A stretch of 64,000 nucleotides of DNA from Stutzerimonas stutzeri TS44 (GTDB lineage Bacteria > Pseudomonadota > Gammaproteobacteria > Pseudomonadales > Pseudomonadaceae), in contig AJXE01000007.1 of the NCBI GenBank assembly GCA_000263395.1, positions 79,344 to 143,343 on the forward strand. The letters run 5' to 3'. Positions 24,374 to 34,661 of this stretch are shown piece after piece. The notes below the pieces were generated by a model. The model was not told where the DNA came from. It worked only from the letters and a program-made list of their open reading frames with translations, and did no database searches. Numbering within the stretch: the first letter of the stretch is position 1; every line of letters begins with the position of its first letter. The translations under genes and the position numbers were made by a program.

Positions 24374-26236
24374 ATGGCCTTACTTCAGATTGCCGAGCCC
24401 GGACAAAGCCCTCAGCCTCACCAGCGGCGCCTGGCCGTCGGGATAGACCTGGGTACCACCAATTCGCTGGTTGCTGCCCTGCGCAGTGGCGTCACGGCGC
24501 CGCTGGCGGATGCCGAGGGGCAGGTGCTCTTGCCCTCGGTGGTGCGCTACCACGCCGACCTCGTCGAAGTGGGACGCGCCGCCAAGATCGCGGCGGCGAG
24601 CGATCCTTTCAATACCATCAGCTCGGTCAAGCGCCTGATGGGACGCGGCCTCGCCGATGTGAAACAGCTCGGTGAACAGCTTCCCTATCGCTTCAGCGAA
24701 GGCGAGTCGCAGATGCCGTTCATCGAGACGGTGCAGGGCGCCAAGAGCCCAGTGGAGATTTCCGCCGAGATCCTGCGTGCCCTGCGCGAACGTGCCGAGG
24801 CAACGCTCGGCGGAGAGCTGGTGGGCGCGGTGATCACGGTGCCGGCCTACTTCGACGATGCGCAACGCCAGGCCACCAAGGATGCGGCGCGGTTGGCGGG
24901 GCTGAATGTCCTGCGCCTGCTCAACGAGCCGACCGCGGCGGCGGTCGCCTACGGCCTCGACCGGCAGGCCGAAGGCGTGGTCGCCATCTATGACCTGGGC
25001 GGCGGTACGTTCGATATTTCCATTCTGCGCCTGAGCAAGGGCGTGTTCGAAGTGCTGGCCACCGGCGGCGACACCGCGCTGGGGGGCGACGATTTCGATC
25101 ATGCCGTGGCCGGGTGGATTCTCGATCAGGCGGGCATCTCCGGCGACCTCGAGCCAGGTGCGCAGCGCGAGCTGCTGAAGGCCTCCTGCGCCGCCAAGGA
25201 GCGCCTGAGCGATGCCGGCAGTACACCGGTCAGCTATGCCGGCTGGCAGGGGCAGCTGGATCGGGCAACCTTCGATGCGCTGATCGAGCCGATGGTCGCG
25301 CGCAGCCTCAAGGCCTGCCGGCGCGCGGTGCGCGATTCGGCCGTCGAGTTGGAAGAAGTCAGTGCAGTCGTCATGGTCGGCGGTTCGACGCGGGTGCCGC
25401 TGGTGCGCAGCCTGGTCGGACAGTTGTTCGGTCGCGAGCCGCTGACCGATATCGATCCGGACGAAGTGGTGGCAATTGGTGCGGCGATCCAGGCCGAAAC
25501 CCTCGCCGGCAACAATCGCGACGGCAACGAACTGCTGCTGCTCGATGTGATTCCGCTGTCGCTGGGCCTGGAGACGATGGGCGGCCTGATGGAGAAGATC
25601 ATCCCGCGCAACACCACCATTCCGGTGGCGCGTGCCCAGGACTTCACCACCTACAAGGATGGCCAGTCGGCCATGATGATTCACGTGCTGCAGGGCGAGC
25701 GCGAACTGATCGCCGACTGCCGTTCACTGGCACGCTTCGAGCTGCGCGGCATTCCGCCGATGGTGGCGGGGGCGGCGAAGATTCGCGTGACCTTTCAGGT
25801 CGACGCCGACGGCCTGCTGAGCGTTTCCGCGCGCGAGCTGGCCTCGGGCGTCGAGGCGAGCATCCAGGTCAAGCCGTCCTACGGACTGACCGACGGCGAA
25901 ATCGCGCGCATGCTCGAGGAGTCCTTCCGCAAGGCCGGCGAGGACAAGCAGGCGCGCGCCCTGCGCGAACAGTTGGTGGATGCCCAGCGGCTGCTGGAGG
26001 CAGTGGAGGCGGCGCTGGCGGCTGACGGTGAGCGGCTGCTGAGTGGCGAGGAGCGCGAGGCCATCGAGGCGCAGATGGATGCGCTGCGCGCGCTGCTCGA
26101 CAGCCAGGACGGTGTTGCGATCGAGCGCCAGAGCAAGCGACTCAGCCAGATCACCGATGCCTTCGCCGCACGTCGGCTGGATTCAACCGTCAAGGCCGCG
26201 CTGGCCGGACGACGGCTCAACGATATCGAGGAATGA
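24374..26236 (+). CDS. hscA: Hsp70-type chaperone HscA
   Basis: Specialised DnaK relative that drives cluster release from IscU by binding its LPPVK motif. 620 residues. ATPase domain with [27 protein letters not shown] and [13 protein letters not shown], then a substrate-binding domain (residues ~390-510) and a short helical lid. 42 bases after hscB. Its last codons lie next to the fdx ribosome site. Confidence 0.97.
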   Translation: MALLQIAEPGQSPQPHQRRLAVGIDLGTTNSLVAALRSGVTAPLADAEGQVLLPSVVRYHADLVEVGRAAKIAAASDPFNTISSVKRLMGRGLADVKQLGEQLPYRFSEGESQMPFIETVQGAKSPVEISAEILRALRERAEATLGGELVGAVITVPAYFDDAQRQATKDAARLAGLNVLRLLNEPTAAAVAYGLDRQAEGVVAIYDLGGGTFDISILRLSKGVFEVLATGGDTALGGDDFDHAVAGWILDQAGISGDLEPGAQRELLKASCAAKERLSDAGSTPVSYAGWQGQLDRATFDALIEPMVARSLKACRRAVRDSAVELEEVSAVVMVGGSTRVPLVRSLVGQLFGREPLTDIDPDEVVAIGAAIQAETLAGNNRDGNELLLLDVIPLSLGLETMGGLMEKIIPRNTTIPVARAQDFTTYKDGQSAMMIHVLQGERELIADCRSLARFELRGIPPMVAGAAKIRVTFQVDADGLLSVSARELASGVEASIQVKPSYGLTDGEIARMLEESFRKAGEDKQARALREQLVDAQRLLEAVEAALAADGERLLSGEEREAIEAQMDALRALLDSQDGVAIERQSKRLSQITDAFAARRLDSTVKAALAGRRLNDIEE

Positions 26237-26241
26237 CCCAG

Positions 26242-26580
26242 ATGCCGCAGATCATCTTCCTGCCCAACGCCGAGCACTGCCCAGAGGGTGCCGTGATCGA
26301 GGCGCAAGCCGGCGAAACCGTACTGGATGCCGCGCTGCGCAACGGCATCGAAATCGAGCACGCCTGCGAGAAATCCTGTGCCTGTACCACCTGCCACGTC
26401 GTGATCCGCGAAGGTTTCGCCAGCCTGGAGCCCTCAGACGAGCTCGAGGACGACATGCTGGACAAGGCCTGGGGGCTGGAGCCGACCTCGCGGCTGTCCT
26501 GTCAGGCGGTTGTCGACAAGGCCGATCTGGTCGTGGAGATTCCCAAGTACACGATCAACCAGGTCTCCGAAGGGCATTGA
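26242..26580 (+). CDS. fdx: [2Fe-2S] ferredoxin of the isc system
   Basis: Adrenodoxin-type ferredoxin, electron donor in cluster assembly. 112 residues from the ATG at 26242. The four ligand cysteines are seen in CEKSCACTTCHV and RLSCQAV. I prefer this start to the ATG at 26233, which overlaps the hscA stop, because GAGGAA at 26228-26233 is well spaced only for 26242 and relatives begin MPQ. Confidence 0.94.
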   Translation: MPQIIFLPNAEHCPEGAVIEAQAGETVLDAALRNGIEIEHACEKSCACTTCHVVIREGFASLEPSDELEDDMLDKAWGLEPTSRLSCQAVVDKADLVVEIPKYTINQVSEGH

Positions 26581-26596
26581 GACGAGGGCGCCATTC

Positions 26597-26797
26597 ATGA
26601 GTTTGCACTGGACCGATGTACTGGATATCGCCATCGAACTGGCCGAAGCGCGGCCCGAGGTCGATCCGCGCTACGTCAACTTCGTCGAGCTGCATCGCTG
26701 GGTGCTGGAGCTGCCGGATTTTTCCGATGATCCGCAGCGCGGCGGTGAGAAGGTGCTGGAAGCCATCCAGGCCGCCTGGATCGAAGAAGCGCAATAA
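26597..26797 (+). CDS. iscX: Fe-S assembly protein IscX
   Basis: 66-residue acidic adaptor that binds IscS and modulates cluster formation. It has the family stretches LHWTDVLDIAIELAE, DPRYVNFVELHRWV and LPDFSDDP. Last gene of the isc cluster, 16 bases after fdx, followed by a hairpin at 26876. Confidence 0.95.
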   Translation: MSLHWTDVLDIAIELAEARPEVDPRYVNFVELHRWVLELPDFSDDPQRGGEKVLEAIQAAWIEEAQ

Positions 26798-26875
26798 CGC
26801 CGGGCTTCCCCTGGGCGTGCCGATACGGCTTCGCTCGCATCTTCCGGCTGGCGACTACCCTTATGTTTTGACCCG

Positions 26876-26900
26876 AACCCGCGTATGATTCGCGGGTTTT
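26876..26900 (+). terminator. Terminator after the isc cluster
   Basis: AACCCGCG and CGCGGGTT pair around TATGATT, with TTTT at the end. It lies between iscX and ndk. It may be incomplete, because ndk follows 38 bases later and no clear separate promoter was found. Confidence 0.6.
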
Positions 26901-26937
26901 GTTCGTTCGCTTTAACCCATCAGTTTTGGAGTCCTAC

Positions 26938-27369
26938 ATGGCCCTGCAACGCACCTTCTCCATCATCAAGCCCGATGCCGTCGCCAAGAACGTGATCGGC
27001 GAAATCACCACCCGTTTCGAGAAGGCCGGCCTGCGCGTCGTCGCTTCCAAGATGGTCCAGTTGTCCGAGCGCGAAGCTGCTGGCTTCTACGCCGAGCACA
27101 GCGAGCGCGGCTTCTTCAAGGATCTGGTTGCCTTCATGACTTCCGGTCCGGTCATCGTTCAGGTTCTGGAAGGCGAGAACGCCATTGCCAAGAACCGCGA
27201 ACTGATGGGCGCCACCAACCCGAAAGAAGCCGCCGCTGGCACCATCCGCGCTGACTTCGCCGTCTCCATCGACGAGAACGCCGTGCACGGTTCCGACTCG
27301 GAAGCCTCCGCTGCACGCGAGATCGCCTACTTCTTCGCGGCCACCGAAGTGTGCGCACGCATTCGCTGA
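26938..27369 (+). CDS. ndk: Nucleoside diphosphate kinase
   Basis: Balances NTP pools by transferring phosphate between nucleotides. 143 residues, standard length, with the active-site NAVHGSDS (phospho-histidine) and the N-terminal [13 protein letters not shown] at 26938; the frame start at 26899 falls in the hairpin and is not used. Ahead of rlmN as in many pseudomonads. Confidence 0.98.
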   Translation: MALQRTFSIIKPDAVAKNVIGEITTRFEKAGLRVVASKMVQLSEREAAGFYAEHSERGFFKDLVAFMTSGPVIVQVLEGENAIAKNRELMGATNPKEAAAGTIRADFAVSIDENAVHGSDSEASAAREIAYFFAATEVCARIR

Positions 27370-27388
27370 TTGAGCGAAGGTGAATCCT

Positions 27389-28537
27389 ATGATTGCCACG
27401 ACCGGTAAGGTGAATCTGCTGGGCCTGACCCAGCCGCAGCTGGAAAGCTTCTTCGAGTCGATTGGGGAGAAGCGCTTCCGTGCCGGTCAGGTGATGAAGT
27501 GGATTCACCATTTTGGCGTCGATGATTTCGACGCCATGAGCAACATCGGCAAGGCCTTGCGCGAAAAGCTCAAGGCCTGCGCCGAGATACGCGGCCCGGA
27601 AATCGTCAGCGAAGACATTTCCAGCGACGGCACCCGCAAATGGGTCGTGCGCGTTGCTTCGGGTAGCTGCGTCGAAACCGTTTACATCCCCCAGGCTGGG
27701 CGTGGCACGCTGTGCGTATCGTCCCAGGCAGGCTGTGCGCTGGATTGCAGCTTCTGCTCCACCGGCAAACAGGGCTTCAATAGCAACCTCACCGCCGCCG
27801 AGGTGATCGGTCAGGTGTGGATTGCCAACAAGTCCTTCGGCACCGTCCCGGCGAAAGTCGACCGCGCCATCACCAACGTGGTGATGATGGGCATGGGCGA
27901 GCCGCTGTTGAATTTCGATAACGTGGTCGCCGCCATGCAGATCATGATGGACGACCTCGGTTACGGTATCTCCAAACGCAAGGTTACGCTCTCGACTTCC
28001 GGTGTCGTGCCGATGATTGATGAGCTGGCTAAGGTCATTGATGTGTCCCTGGCGCTGTCGTTGCACGCGCCGAACGACGCGTTGCGTGACCAGTTGGTGC
28101 CGATCAACAAGAAGTATCCGCTGCAGATGCTGCTGGAATCCTGCCAGCGCTACATCTCGCGACTCGGCGAGAAGCGCGTGCTGACCATCGAGTACACGCT
28201 TCTGCAGGGCGTGAACGATCAGCCCGAGCATGCCGAGCAGATGATTGCGCTGCTGGCGAAAATCCCCTGCAAGATCAATCTGATTCCATTCAATCCGTTC
28301 CCTCATTCCGGATATGAGCGCCCCAGCAACAATGCCATCCGGCGTTTTCAGGACATCCTGCACAAAGCCGGGCACAATGTGACGGTGCGTACGACCCGCG
28401 GCGAAGACATCGATGCCGCTTGCGGACAGCTCGTCGGCCAAGTGCTGGACCGCACCCGCCGTAGCGAGCGCTACATCGCCGTGCGCGAACTGCAGACCGA
28501 GCCCGATACCGCGCGCGCTGCTTCGAACCGATCCTGA
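27389..28537 (+). CDS. rlmN: 23S rRNA / tRNA adenine-C2 methyltransferase RlmN
   Basis: Radical-SAM enzyme methylating A2503 of 23S rRNA and A37 of some tRNAs. 382 residues. The CxxxCxxC cluster motif is in [11 protein letters not shown], the SAM GGE-type motif in [14 protein letters not shown], and the second methyl-carrying cysteine in [12 protein letters not shown] near the C-terminus. The ATG at 27389 has AAGGTG upstream; a GTG three codons earlier is less likely. Confidence 0.97.
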   Translation: MIATTGKVNLLGLTQPQLESFFESIGEKRFRAGQVMKWIHHFGVDDFDAMSNIGKALREKLKACAEIRGPEIVSEDISSDGTRKWVVRVASGSCVETVYIPQAGRGTLCVSSQAGCALDCSFCSTGKQGFNSNLTAAEVIGQVWIANKSFGTVPAKVDRAITNVVMMGMGEPLLNFDNVVAAMQIMMDDLGYGISKRKVTLSTSGVVPMIDELAKVIDVSLALSLHAPNDALRDQLVPINKKYPLQMLLESCQRYISRLGEKRVLTIEYTLLQGVNDQPEHAEQMIALLAKIPCKINLIPFNPFPHSGYERPSNNAIRRFQDILHKAGHNVTVRTTRGEDIDAACGQLVGQVLDRTRRSERYIAVRELQTEPDTARAASNRS

Positions 28538-28547
28538 GGGGGTACTG

Positions 28548-29303
28548 ATGATCTTGCGCGTTGCGCTGCTGTTGCTTTTTGCCGGCCTGACTGGCTGTGT
28601 TTCGACCGGCACTGTCGATCCGCTGAAAACCGAAGAAGGGCGCCAGCAGGCACGCGATGCCTACATTCAGCTGGGTATCGGCTATGTACAGCAGGGCACC
28701 GCGTCGCGGGCCAAGACGCCACTGCGCAAGGCTCTGGAACTCGATCCGCGCAGCGCTGATGCGCACGCGGCGCTGGCGTTGGTATTCCAGACGGAAATGG
28801 AAAACGAGCTGGCCGATAAGCATTACCGCGAAGCGTTGGCCAGTCGCCGGGACGCGCGGATTCTGAACAACTACGGCAGTTTTCTGTTCGAGCAGAAACG
28901 CTACGCTGAAGCGCTCGAACGATTCACCCAGGCCTCAGAAGACAATCTGTATCCCGAGCGTGCGCGGGTCTTCCAGAACATGGGCATGACCGCGTTGAAA
29001 TTGAACCAGCCGGAGCAGGCCGAGAAGTATTTCACTCGTGCGCTGCGCCTGGACAGTCGTCAGCCTGGCGCGCTACTGGAACTCGCGCTGATGGCCTATG
29101 ACGCCAAACAGTACGTCCCCGCCAAAGCCTACTACGACAGCTACAGCCAACTTGCCGAGCAGAACGCCCGTAGCCTGCTGCTTGGTATCCGTCTGGCCGA
29201 TATCCATGGGGATCGCGACAGGGCAGCCAGTCTGGCACTGCAGCTCAAGCGCCTGTACCCCGGTACGGCGGAATATCAGCAATACCTTTCGGAGCAACGA
29301 TGA
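28548..29303 (+). CDS. pilF: Type IV pilus biogenesis lipoprotein PilF (PilW)
   Basis: Outer-membrane TPR lipoprotein (pilotin) needed for secretin PilQ assembly. 251 residues: signal peptide with lipobox LTGC, so the lipidated cysteine is residue 17, then about six TPR repeats (for example AYIQLGIGYVQQGTASRAK). It matches P. aeruginosa PilF in length and lies at the same place, between rlmN and rodZ. ATG at 28548, 10 bases after rlmN; it overlaps rodZ by 4 bases. Confidence 0.92.
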   Translation: MILRVALLLLFAGLTGCVSTGTVDPLKTEEGRQQARDAYIQLGIGYVQQGTASRAKTPLRKALELDPRSADAHAALALVFQTEMENELADKHYREALASRRDARILNNYGSFLFEQKRYAEALERFTQASEDNLYPERARVFQNMGMTALKLNQPEQAEKYFTRALRLDSRQPGALLELALMAYDAKQYVPAKAYYDSYSQLAEQNARSLLLGIRLADIHGDRDRAASLALQLKRLYPGTAEYQQYLSEQR

Positions 29304-30313
29304 CAGCGCCGAACCACGAGGTGGCCCCGATGGGCGCCAATCCGGGCGAAACCCTGCGCCAGGCTCGCGAGAGCAAGGGCTGGTCGTTAGCGTCCGTCGC
29401 CCAGCAGCTCAATTTGACGGCCCGCTCGGTCGCGCAGATCGAGGCCGGCGATTTCAGCCAGCTGCCGGGGCATACCTTCGCCCGTGGATACGTCAGAGCC
29501 TACGCCAAGCTCCTGGAACTGGATCCGAACCGGCTCGTCCAGGAGTTCGATCAGCATACCGGCACCAGCGCGTCCGGCAGCAACGTCACCAGCCTGGGAC
29601 GCATCGAAGAACCGGGACGACTGTCGCGCAGCGTCATACGTTTCTTCGGCTTCGCCCTGCTGCTGATCGTGGCTGCTGCCAGCTTCTACTGGTGGCAAGA
29701 ACGTGTTCAGCAGCCACAGACGGCACCGGCGGTGACGACGCTGGACAGCATCGAAGTGGAAACGGCCGACGGCACCACGCAGATTCATCTGCTCGACCGC
29801 CCGGAAGAGCAGGAGGAGGCGGTCGACGCCCCGCCGGTTGAAACGGTCGAACAATCGTCGATGCCCGAGCCCGAGCCCGAGCCCGAGCCTGTGGCTGCGC
29901 CGCAGCTGCAAGAGCAGGGCACGCCGACTCCGGTCGATGGGGCAAGCGTTGCTGCTGCCGCCGAGCCTGTGCTGCCAGCTGCCGAGCCTGAAGAGGCCGC
30001 AGCGCCGGCAGCCCAGGTGAACGCGCCAGTCACCGAGACTCCGTCCGAGCCGACCGTGGTTCCTGCCGCCGGCGAGGGTCGTCTGGTCCTGCAGTACAGT
30101 GCCGATTGCTGGACGAAGGTGACCGATGCCGATGGCCGCGTGCTCTATAGCGGCCTGGCCAAGGCCGGCAGCGAACGTGTCCTCACCGGCAAGGCGCCGC
30201 TCTATGTCCACCTGGGTTACGCGCGCGGTGCGCAGATCAGTTACAACGGCGCGGCCGTGAATCTTGCCCCGTATGTTCGCGGCGAGACGGCGCGTATCAA
30301 GCTGGGGCAGTAA
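29300..30313 (+). CDS. rodZ: Cell-shape protein RodZ
   Basis: Bitopic membrane protein linking the MreB cytoskeleton to wall synthesis. 337 residues: cytoplasmic helix-turn-helix domain (residues 14-80, [20 protein letters not shown]), one membrane helix near residue 120 ([17 protein letters not shown]), a proline/glutamate-rich linker with PEPEPEPEP, and a C-terminal DUF4115 beta domain ([17 protein letters not shown]). ATGA overlap with pilF suggests translational coupling. Confidence 0.9.
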   Translation: MTAPNHEVAPMGANPGETLRQARESKGWSLASVAQQLNLTARSVAQIEAGDFSQLPGHTFARGYVRAYAKLLELDPNRLVQEFDQHTGTSASGSNVTSLGRIEEPGRLSRSVIRFFGFALLLIVAAASFYWWQERVQQPQTAPAVTTLDSIEVETADGTTQIHLLDRPEEQEEAVDAPPVETVEQSSMPEPEPEPEPVAAPQLQEQGTPTPVDGASVAAAAEPVLPAAEPEEAAAPAAQVNAPVTETPSEPTVVPAAGEGRLVLQYSADCWTKVTDADGRVLYSGLAKAGSERVLTGKAPLYVHLGYARGAQISYNGAAVNLAPYVRGETARIKLGQ

Positions 30314-30315
30314 GC

Positions 30316-31428
30316 ATGCATTCAGAGTCTCCCATCAAACGTCGCCCATCACGCAAGATCTGGGTGGGTAACGTCGCGGTCGGTGGTGATGCGCCGATCT
30401 CCGTGCAGAGCATGACCAACACCGAGACCTGCGACGTCGAGGCCACGGTCGGACAGATTCGTCGTCTGGCCGATGCCGGCGCCGACATCGTGCGCGTCTC
30501 GGTGCCGTCGATGGAGGCTGCTGAGGCTTTCGGCCGGATCAAGCAGCAGGTTCAGTTGCCGTTGGTCGCCGACATTCATTTTGATTACCAGATCGCGCTG
30601 CGCGTGGCCGAGCTGGGTGTCGATTGCCTGCGCATCAACCCGGGCAATATCGGTCGCGAGGACCGGGTGCGTGCGGTCGTCGAAGCCGCGCGTGACCGCG
30701 GCATCCCGATCCGCATCGGCGTCAATGCCGGTTCGCTGGAGAAGGACCTGCAGAAGAAGTACGGCGAGCCGACGCCCGAGGCGCTGGTCGAATCCGCGTT
30801 GCGCCATGTCGAGCATCTGGATCGGCTGAACTTTCCCGACTTCAAGGTCAGCGTGAAGGCCTCCGATGTGTTCATGGCGGTCGAGGCCTATCGGCAGCTG
30901 GCCAGGCAGATCGAGCAGCCGCTGCATCTGGGCATCACCGAGGCCGGCGGGCTGCGTTCCGGCACGGTGAAGTCGGCGGTCGGGCTGGGCATGCTGCTCG
31001 CCGAGGGCATCGGCGACACCATCCGTATCTCGCTGGCCGCTGATCCGGTGGAAGAGATCAAGGTCGGTTTCGACATCCTCAAGTCGCTGCACCTGCGTTC
31101 GCGAGGTATCAACTTCATCGCCTGCCCGAGTTGCTCGCGACAGAACTTCGACGTGGTCAAGACCATGAACGAGCTGGAGGCACGCGTCGAGGACCTGCTG
31201 GTGCCGCTGGACGTGGCGGTCATCGGCTGCGTGGTCAACGGCCCGGGCGAAGCCAAGGAAGCGCACATCGGCCTGACCGGTGGCAGCCCGAGCAACCTGG
31301 TGTACATCGACGGCAAGCCGGCGCAGAAGCTGAATAACGAGAATCTGGTCGACGAGCTGGAGCAGTTGATCCGGCGCAAGGCGGCCGAGAAGCTCGAAGC
31401 GGATGCCGCGCTCATCGCCCGTAGTTGA
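30316..31428 (+). CDS. ispG: 4-hydroxy-3-methylbut-2-enyl-diphosphate synthase IspG
   Basis: Penultimate enzyme of the MEP isoprenoid pathway, a [4Fe-4S] protein reducing MEcPP to HMBPP. 370 residues; cluster cysteines in CPSCSRQNF and [11 protein letters not shown]-terminal TIM barrel with [11 protein letters not shown]. Begins 2 bases after rodZ. It needs the Fe-S machinery encoded upstream. Confidence 0.97.
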   Translation: MHSESPIKRRPSRKIWVGNVAVGGDAPISVQSMTNTETCDVEATVGQIRRLADAGADIVRVSVPSMEAAEAFGRIKQQVQLPLVADIHFDYQIALRVAELGVDCLRINPGNIGREDRVRAVVEAARDRGIPIRIGVNAGSLEKDLQKKYGEPTPEALVESALRHVEHLDRLNFPDFKVSVKASDVFMAVEAYRQLARQIEQPLHLGITEAGGLRSGTVKSAVGLGMLLAEGIGDTIRISLAADPVEEIKVGFDILKSLHLRSRGINFIACPSCSRQNFDVVKTMNELEARVEDLLVPLDVAVIGCVVNGPGEAKEAHIGLTGGSPSNLVYIDGKPAQKLNNENLVDELEQLIRRKAAEKLEADAALIARS

Positions 31429-31444
31429 TTGTTAAGGAATTCCT

Positions 31445-32734
31445 TTGAGCAAGTCCCTGCAAGCCATCCGTGGCATGAACGACATCCTGCCGGCGCAGAC
31501 GCCGGTCTGGCGCTATCTGGAGGGCACCTTCGCACAGCTGCTCGACAGCTATGGCTATAGCGAAATCCGCCTGCCCATCGTCGAGTACACCGAACTGTTC
31601 GCCCGCGGCATCGGTGAGGGAACCGATGTCGTCGACAAGGAGATGTACACCTTTCGCGATCGCAACGACGAGTCGCTGACGCTGCGTCCCGAAGGCACCG
31701 CCGGCTGTGTGCGCGCGGTGCTCGAACACGGCCTCACCGGTGGCGGCCAGGTGCAGAAACTCTGGTACACCGGGCCGATGTTTCGCTACGAGAAACCGCA
31801 GAAGGGCCGTTATCGCCAGTTCCACCAGATCGGCGTGGAAGTGTTCAATCAGCCTGGCCCGGACGTAGACGCCGAGCTGATCGTGCTCACCGCTCGTCTG
31901 TGGAAACAGCTCGGCATGAGCGAAGCAGTGACGCTGCAGCTCAACAGCCTGGGCTCCAGCGAAGCGCGTGCACGCTACCGCGACGCGCTGGTGGCTTACC
32001 TGCAGCAGCGGTTCGAGCAGCTCGACGAGGACAGCCAGCGCCGGCTGACCACCAATCCGCTGCGCATCCTCGACAGCAAGAACGCCCAGACCCAGGCGTT
32101 GCTGGCCGATGCACCGACGCTGCACGATTACCTCGATGACGAATCGCGCGAGCATTTCGACGGGCTGAAGGCGCGCCTGGACGCCGTTGGCATCGTCTAC
32201 GAGATCAACCCGAAGCTGGTGCGTGGACTCGACTATTACGGTCGCACCGTGTTCGAGTGGGTGACCGACAAGCTCGGCGCGCAGGGTACGGTCTGTGCCG
32301 GCGGGCGTTACGACGGGCTGGTCAGCCAATTCGGCGGCAAGCCCACCCCGGGGGTCGGCTTCGCGATGGGCGTCGAACGCCTGGTGCTGCTGCTGGAAAC
32401 GCTCGGTCTGGTCCCCGAGACGCTGAATCGCCCGCCGCATGCGTTCATCTGCGCATTCGGCGATGCGGCGGAGCTGGCCGCGCTCGGCCTGGCCGAGCGC
32501 CTGCGCGATGCCTTGCCGGGCCTGCGTCTGCTGGTCAATGCCGGCTCTGGCAGCTTCAAGAGCCAATTCAAGAAGGCCGACAAGAGCGGCGCGCATTTTG
32601 CGCTGATTCTCGGTGAGGACGAGCTGGCCGGGCGCGTGGTAGGTTGCAAGCCGCTGCGCGACGACAGCGAACAACAAAGCATTGCCTGGGATGCTCTGCC
32701 CGAGCGTCTGGCTGCCTGCCTCGAGCAGGTCTGA
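31445..32734 (+). CDS. hisS: Histidyl-tRNA synthetase
   Basis: Class II synthetase charging tRNA-His. 429 residues with motif 2 ([17 protein letters not shown]), histidine-specific [15 protein letters not shown] and [12 protein letters not shown], and the C-terminal anticodon-binding domain. TTG start at 31445 preceded by AAGGA; no better ATG exists in frame. Between ispG and yfgM as usual. Confidence 0.97.
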   Translation: MSKSLQAIRGMNDILPAQTPVWRYLEGTFAQLLDSYGYSEIRLPIVEYTELFARGIGEGTDVVDKEMYTFRDRNDESLTLRPEGTAGCVRAVLEHGLTGGGQVQKLWYTGPMFRYEKPQKGRYRQFHQIGVEVFNQPGPDVDAELIVLTARLWKQLGMSEAVTLQLNSLGSSEARARYRDALVAYLQQRFEQLDEDSQRRLTTNPLRILDSKNAQTQALLADAPTLHDYLDDESREHFDGLKARLDAVGIVYEINPKLVRGLDYYGRTVFEWVTDKLGAQGTVCAGGRYDGLVSQFGGKPTPGVGFAMGVERLVLLLETLGLVPETLNRPPHAFICAFGDAAELAALGLAERLRDALPGLRLLVNAGSGSFKSQFKKADKSGAHFALILGEDELAGRVVGCKPLRDDSEQQSIAWDALPERLAACLEQV

Positions 32735-32761
32735 GACTAAGCGAATGGAAGGAGTGACAGC

Positions 32762-33403
32762 GTGACCTCGGGTACCGAAGAAGAACAACTGGCGCAAATC
32801 AAGGATTGGTGGCAGCGCAACGGCAAGCCCTTGCTCACCGGTGGTGCACTTGCCGTGGCGCTGGTGTTCGGCTGGCAGTTCTGGCAGAACCATCAACTCG
32901 CTCAGGCGCAGAACGCCTCCGTGCTGTACCAGCAACTGCTGACGGCAGCGCTGGAATCCGGCAAGGCGGATGCCGCCGAGGTCGCGCGTCTGGGCAACCA
33001 GCTGAAGCAGGACTTCACCGGCACGCATTACGCCCAGTACGGCAGCCTGTTCGTCGCCAAGGTGGCGGTCGAGGGCGGTCGCCTGGACGAAGCCGCTGCG
33101 GAATTGCGCGCGATTGTCGACAAGCCCGCCGATGCGACGCTCGGCGAGCTGGCGCGTCAGCGCCTGGCGCGCGTGCTGGCGGCTCAGGACAAGGCCGAAG
33201 ACGCGCTCAAGCTGCTCGAAGGTGAGGCCGACAAGGCCTTCGCCGCCGGTCGCGAAGAGCTGCGCGGCGACCTGCTGGTACAGCTGGGCCGCGTGAACGA
33301 GGCGCATGCCGCCTATACCAAGGCCAAACAGGCGCTGTCGCAGGATGCCGCGATCGGTGGTCTGCAGCTGAAACTGGACGACCTGGCCCGAGGGGAGGCG
33401 TAA
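32762..33403 (+). CDS. YfgM-type periplasmic chaperone-like protein
   Basis: Bitopic inner-membrane protein with a periplasmic TPR domain; in E. coli YfgM associates with SecYEG and PpiD. 213 residues: short cytoplasmic part (EEEQLAQIKDWWQRNGKP), one membrane segment (LLTGGALAVALVFGWQFW), then TPR-like helices. GTG start at 32762, AAGGAG upstream. It lies between hisS and bamB as in E. coli. Confidence 0.9.
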   Translation: MTSGTEEEQLAQIKDWWQRNGKPLLTGGALAVALVFGWQFWQNHQLAQAQNASVLYQQLLTAALESGKADAAEVARLGNQLKQDFTGTHYAQYGSLFVAKVAVEGGRLDEAAAELRAIVDKPADATLGELARQRLARVLAAQDKAEDALKLLEGEADKAFAAGREELRGDLLVQLGRVNEAHAAYTKAKQALSQDAAIGGLQLKLDDLARGEA

Positions 33404-33406
33404 GCG

Positions 33407-34555
33407 ATGCGCTGGAAGACTGCCGCGCTGCTGACCCTGGCCGTACTGGCCGCCGGGTGCAGCAGCAATGACACGAAAGAGCCGGAGCCTGCGGAACTGA
33501 CCAAGTTCGAAGCCGAGGTCGAACTGCAGAAGCAATGGAGCCGCTCGATTGGCGAGGGCCAGGGCGAAACCTACAACCTGCTGGTGCCTGCGGTGTACGG
33601 CGAGCAAATCTATGCTGCCGACGTCGAGGGCCTGGTGGTTTCTGTAGATCGCCTGACCGGCAAGGTCAACTGGAAGACCGACCTCGAAGTGCCGGTTTCC
33701 GGTGCGGTCGGTGCGGGCTATGGTCTGGTGTTGGTCGGTACGCTACGGGGCGAAGTGATCGCGCTGGATGTCGCCAGTGGCGAGGAACGCTGGCGTAGCC
33801 GGGTCAGCAGTGAAGTGTTGGCCGCTCCGGCGGTGAATGGCGATATCGTGCTGGTGCAAACCCAGGACGATCGGCTGATCGCACTGGAAATCGACACTGG
33901 CGCGCAGCGCTGGAGCTACGAAGGCTCGCCAGCGGTCCTCACCCTGCGCGGCACCGGCGCGCCGGTACTGACCAATCAGCTGGCGATCGCCGGTCTGTCC
34001 AACGGCAAGGTCGTCGCGCTGGATACGCGCCGCGGTCTGCCGGTGTGGGAGCAGCGTGTGGCAATCCCGCAGGGACGTTCCGAGCTGGAGCGCGTGGTGG
34101 ATATCGACGGCGGCCTGCTGCTGTCCGGCGGCACGCTGTATGTCGCCACCTATCAGGGCCGTGCCGCGGCACTGGATCTGGAAAGCGGCCGTATCCAGTG
34201 GCAGCGTGATGCGTCCACCTATTCCGGCGTCGCGCTGGGCTACGGTAGCGTCTACCTGAGCCTTGCCAGCGGCACCGTGGAGGGCGTCGACGAGCGTTCC
34301 ACCACGGCGCTGTGGAGCAACGATGCGCTGGCCCGCCGCCAGCTTTCGGCCCCGGCGGTGTTTTCCAGCTACGTCGTGGTGGGCGACCGCGAAGGCTATC
34401 TGCATCTGCTGAGCCAGGTGGACGGGCGTTTCGTTGCCCGCGAGCGCATCGACAGCTCCGGACTGCGCGCGCGCCCGGTGGTCGAGGGCGATTGGCTGTA
34501 TGTATTCAGCAATGACGGCAAGCTGGTCGCGCTGACCATCCGCCGGGACGACTGA
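33407..34555 (+). CDS. bamB: Outer-membrane assembly lipoprotein BamB
   Basis: Lipoprotein of the BAM complex that inserts beta-barrel proteins in the outer membrane. 382 residues: signal peptide with lipobox LAAGC, then an eight-bladed PQQ-type beta propeller (blades marked by LTGKVNWKT, ASGEERWRS, DTGAQRWSY, TRRGLPVWEQ). Starts 3 bases after yfgM. Confidence 0.96.
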   Translation: MRWKTAALLTLAVLAAGCSSNDTKEPEPAELTKFEAEVELQKQWSRSIGEGQGETYNLLVPAVYGEQIYAADVEGLVVSVDRLTGKVNWKTDLEVPVSGAVGAGYGLVLVGTLRGEVIALDVASGEERWRSRVSSEVLAAPAVNGDIVLVQTQDDRLIALEIDTGAQRWSYEGSPAVLTLRGTGAPVLTNQLAIAGLSNGKVVALDTRRGLPVWEQRVAIPQGRSELERVVDIDGGLLLSGGTLYVATYQGRAAALDLESGRIQWQRDASTYSGVALGYGSVYLSLASGTVEGVDERSTTALWSNDALARRQLSAPAVFSSYVVVGDREGYLHLLSQVDGRFVARERIDSSGLRARPVVEGDWLYVFSNDGKLVALTIRRDD

Positions 34556-34605
34556 GACGCCGGTGCCGCCCTGACGCTCCGCTGCGGCGGAGCGCTCGAT
34601 TGTAT

Positions 34606-34636
34606 GGCCGCTGCCTCGCAGCGGCCTTCGTGTTTT
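34606..34636 (+). terminator. Hairpin after bamB
   Basis: GGCCGCTGC-CTC-GCAGCGGCC, a 9-base GC stem, followed by TTCGTGTTTT. Probable, possibly leaky, terminator between bamB and der. Confidence 0.65.
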
Positions 34637-34661
34637 CTGAAATATCGCAATGGAGAGCCGC

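Noticed and set aside
29860..29895. GAGCCC repeats in rodZ as a DNA repeat
   Set aside because: They encode the Pro-Glu linker normal for RodZ proteins.
31412..33607. 731-codon open frame opposite hisS and yfgM
   Set aside because: Antisense shadow spanning several real genes.
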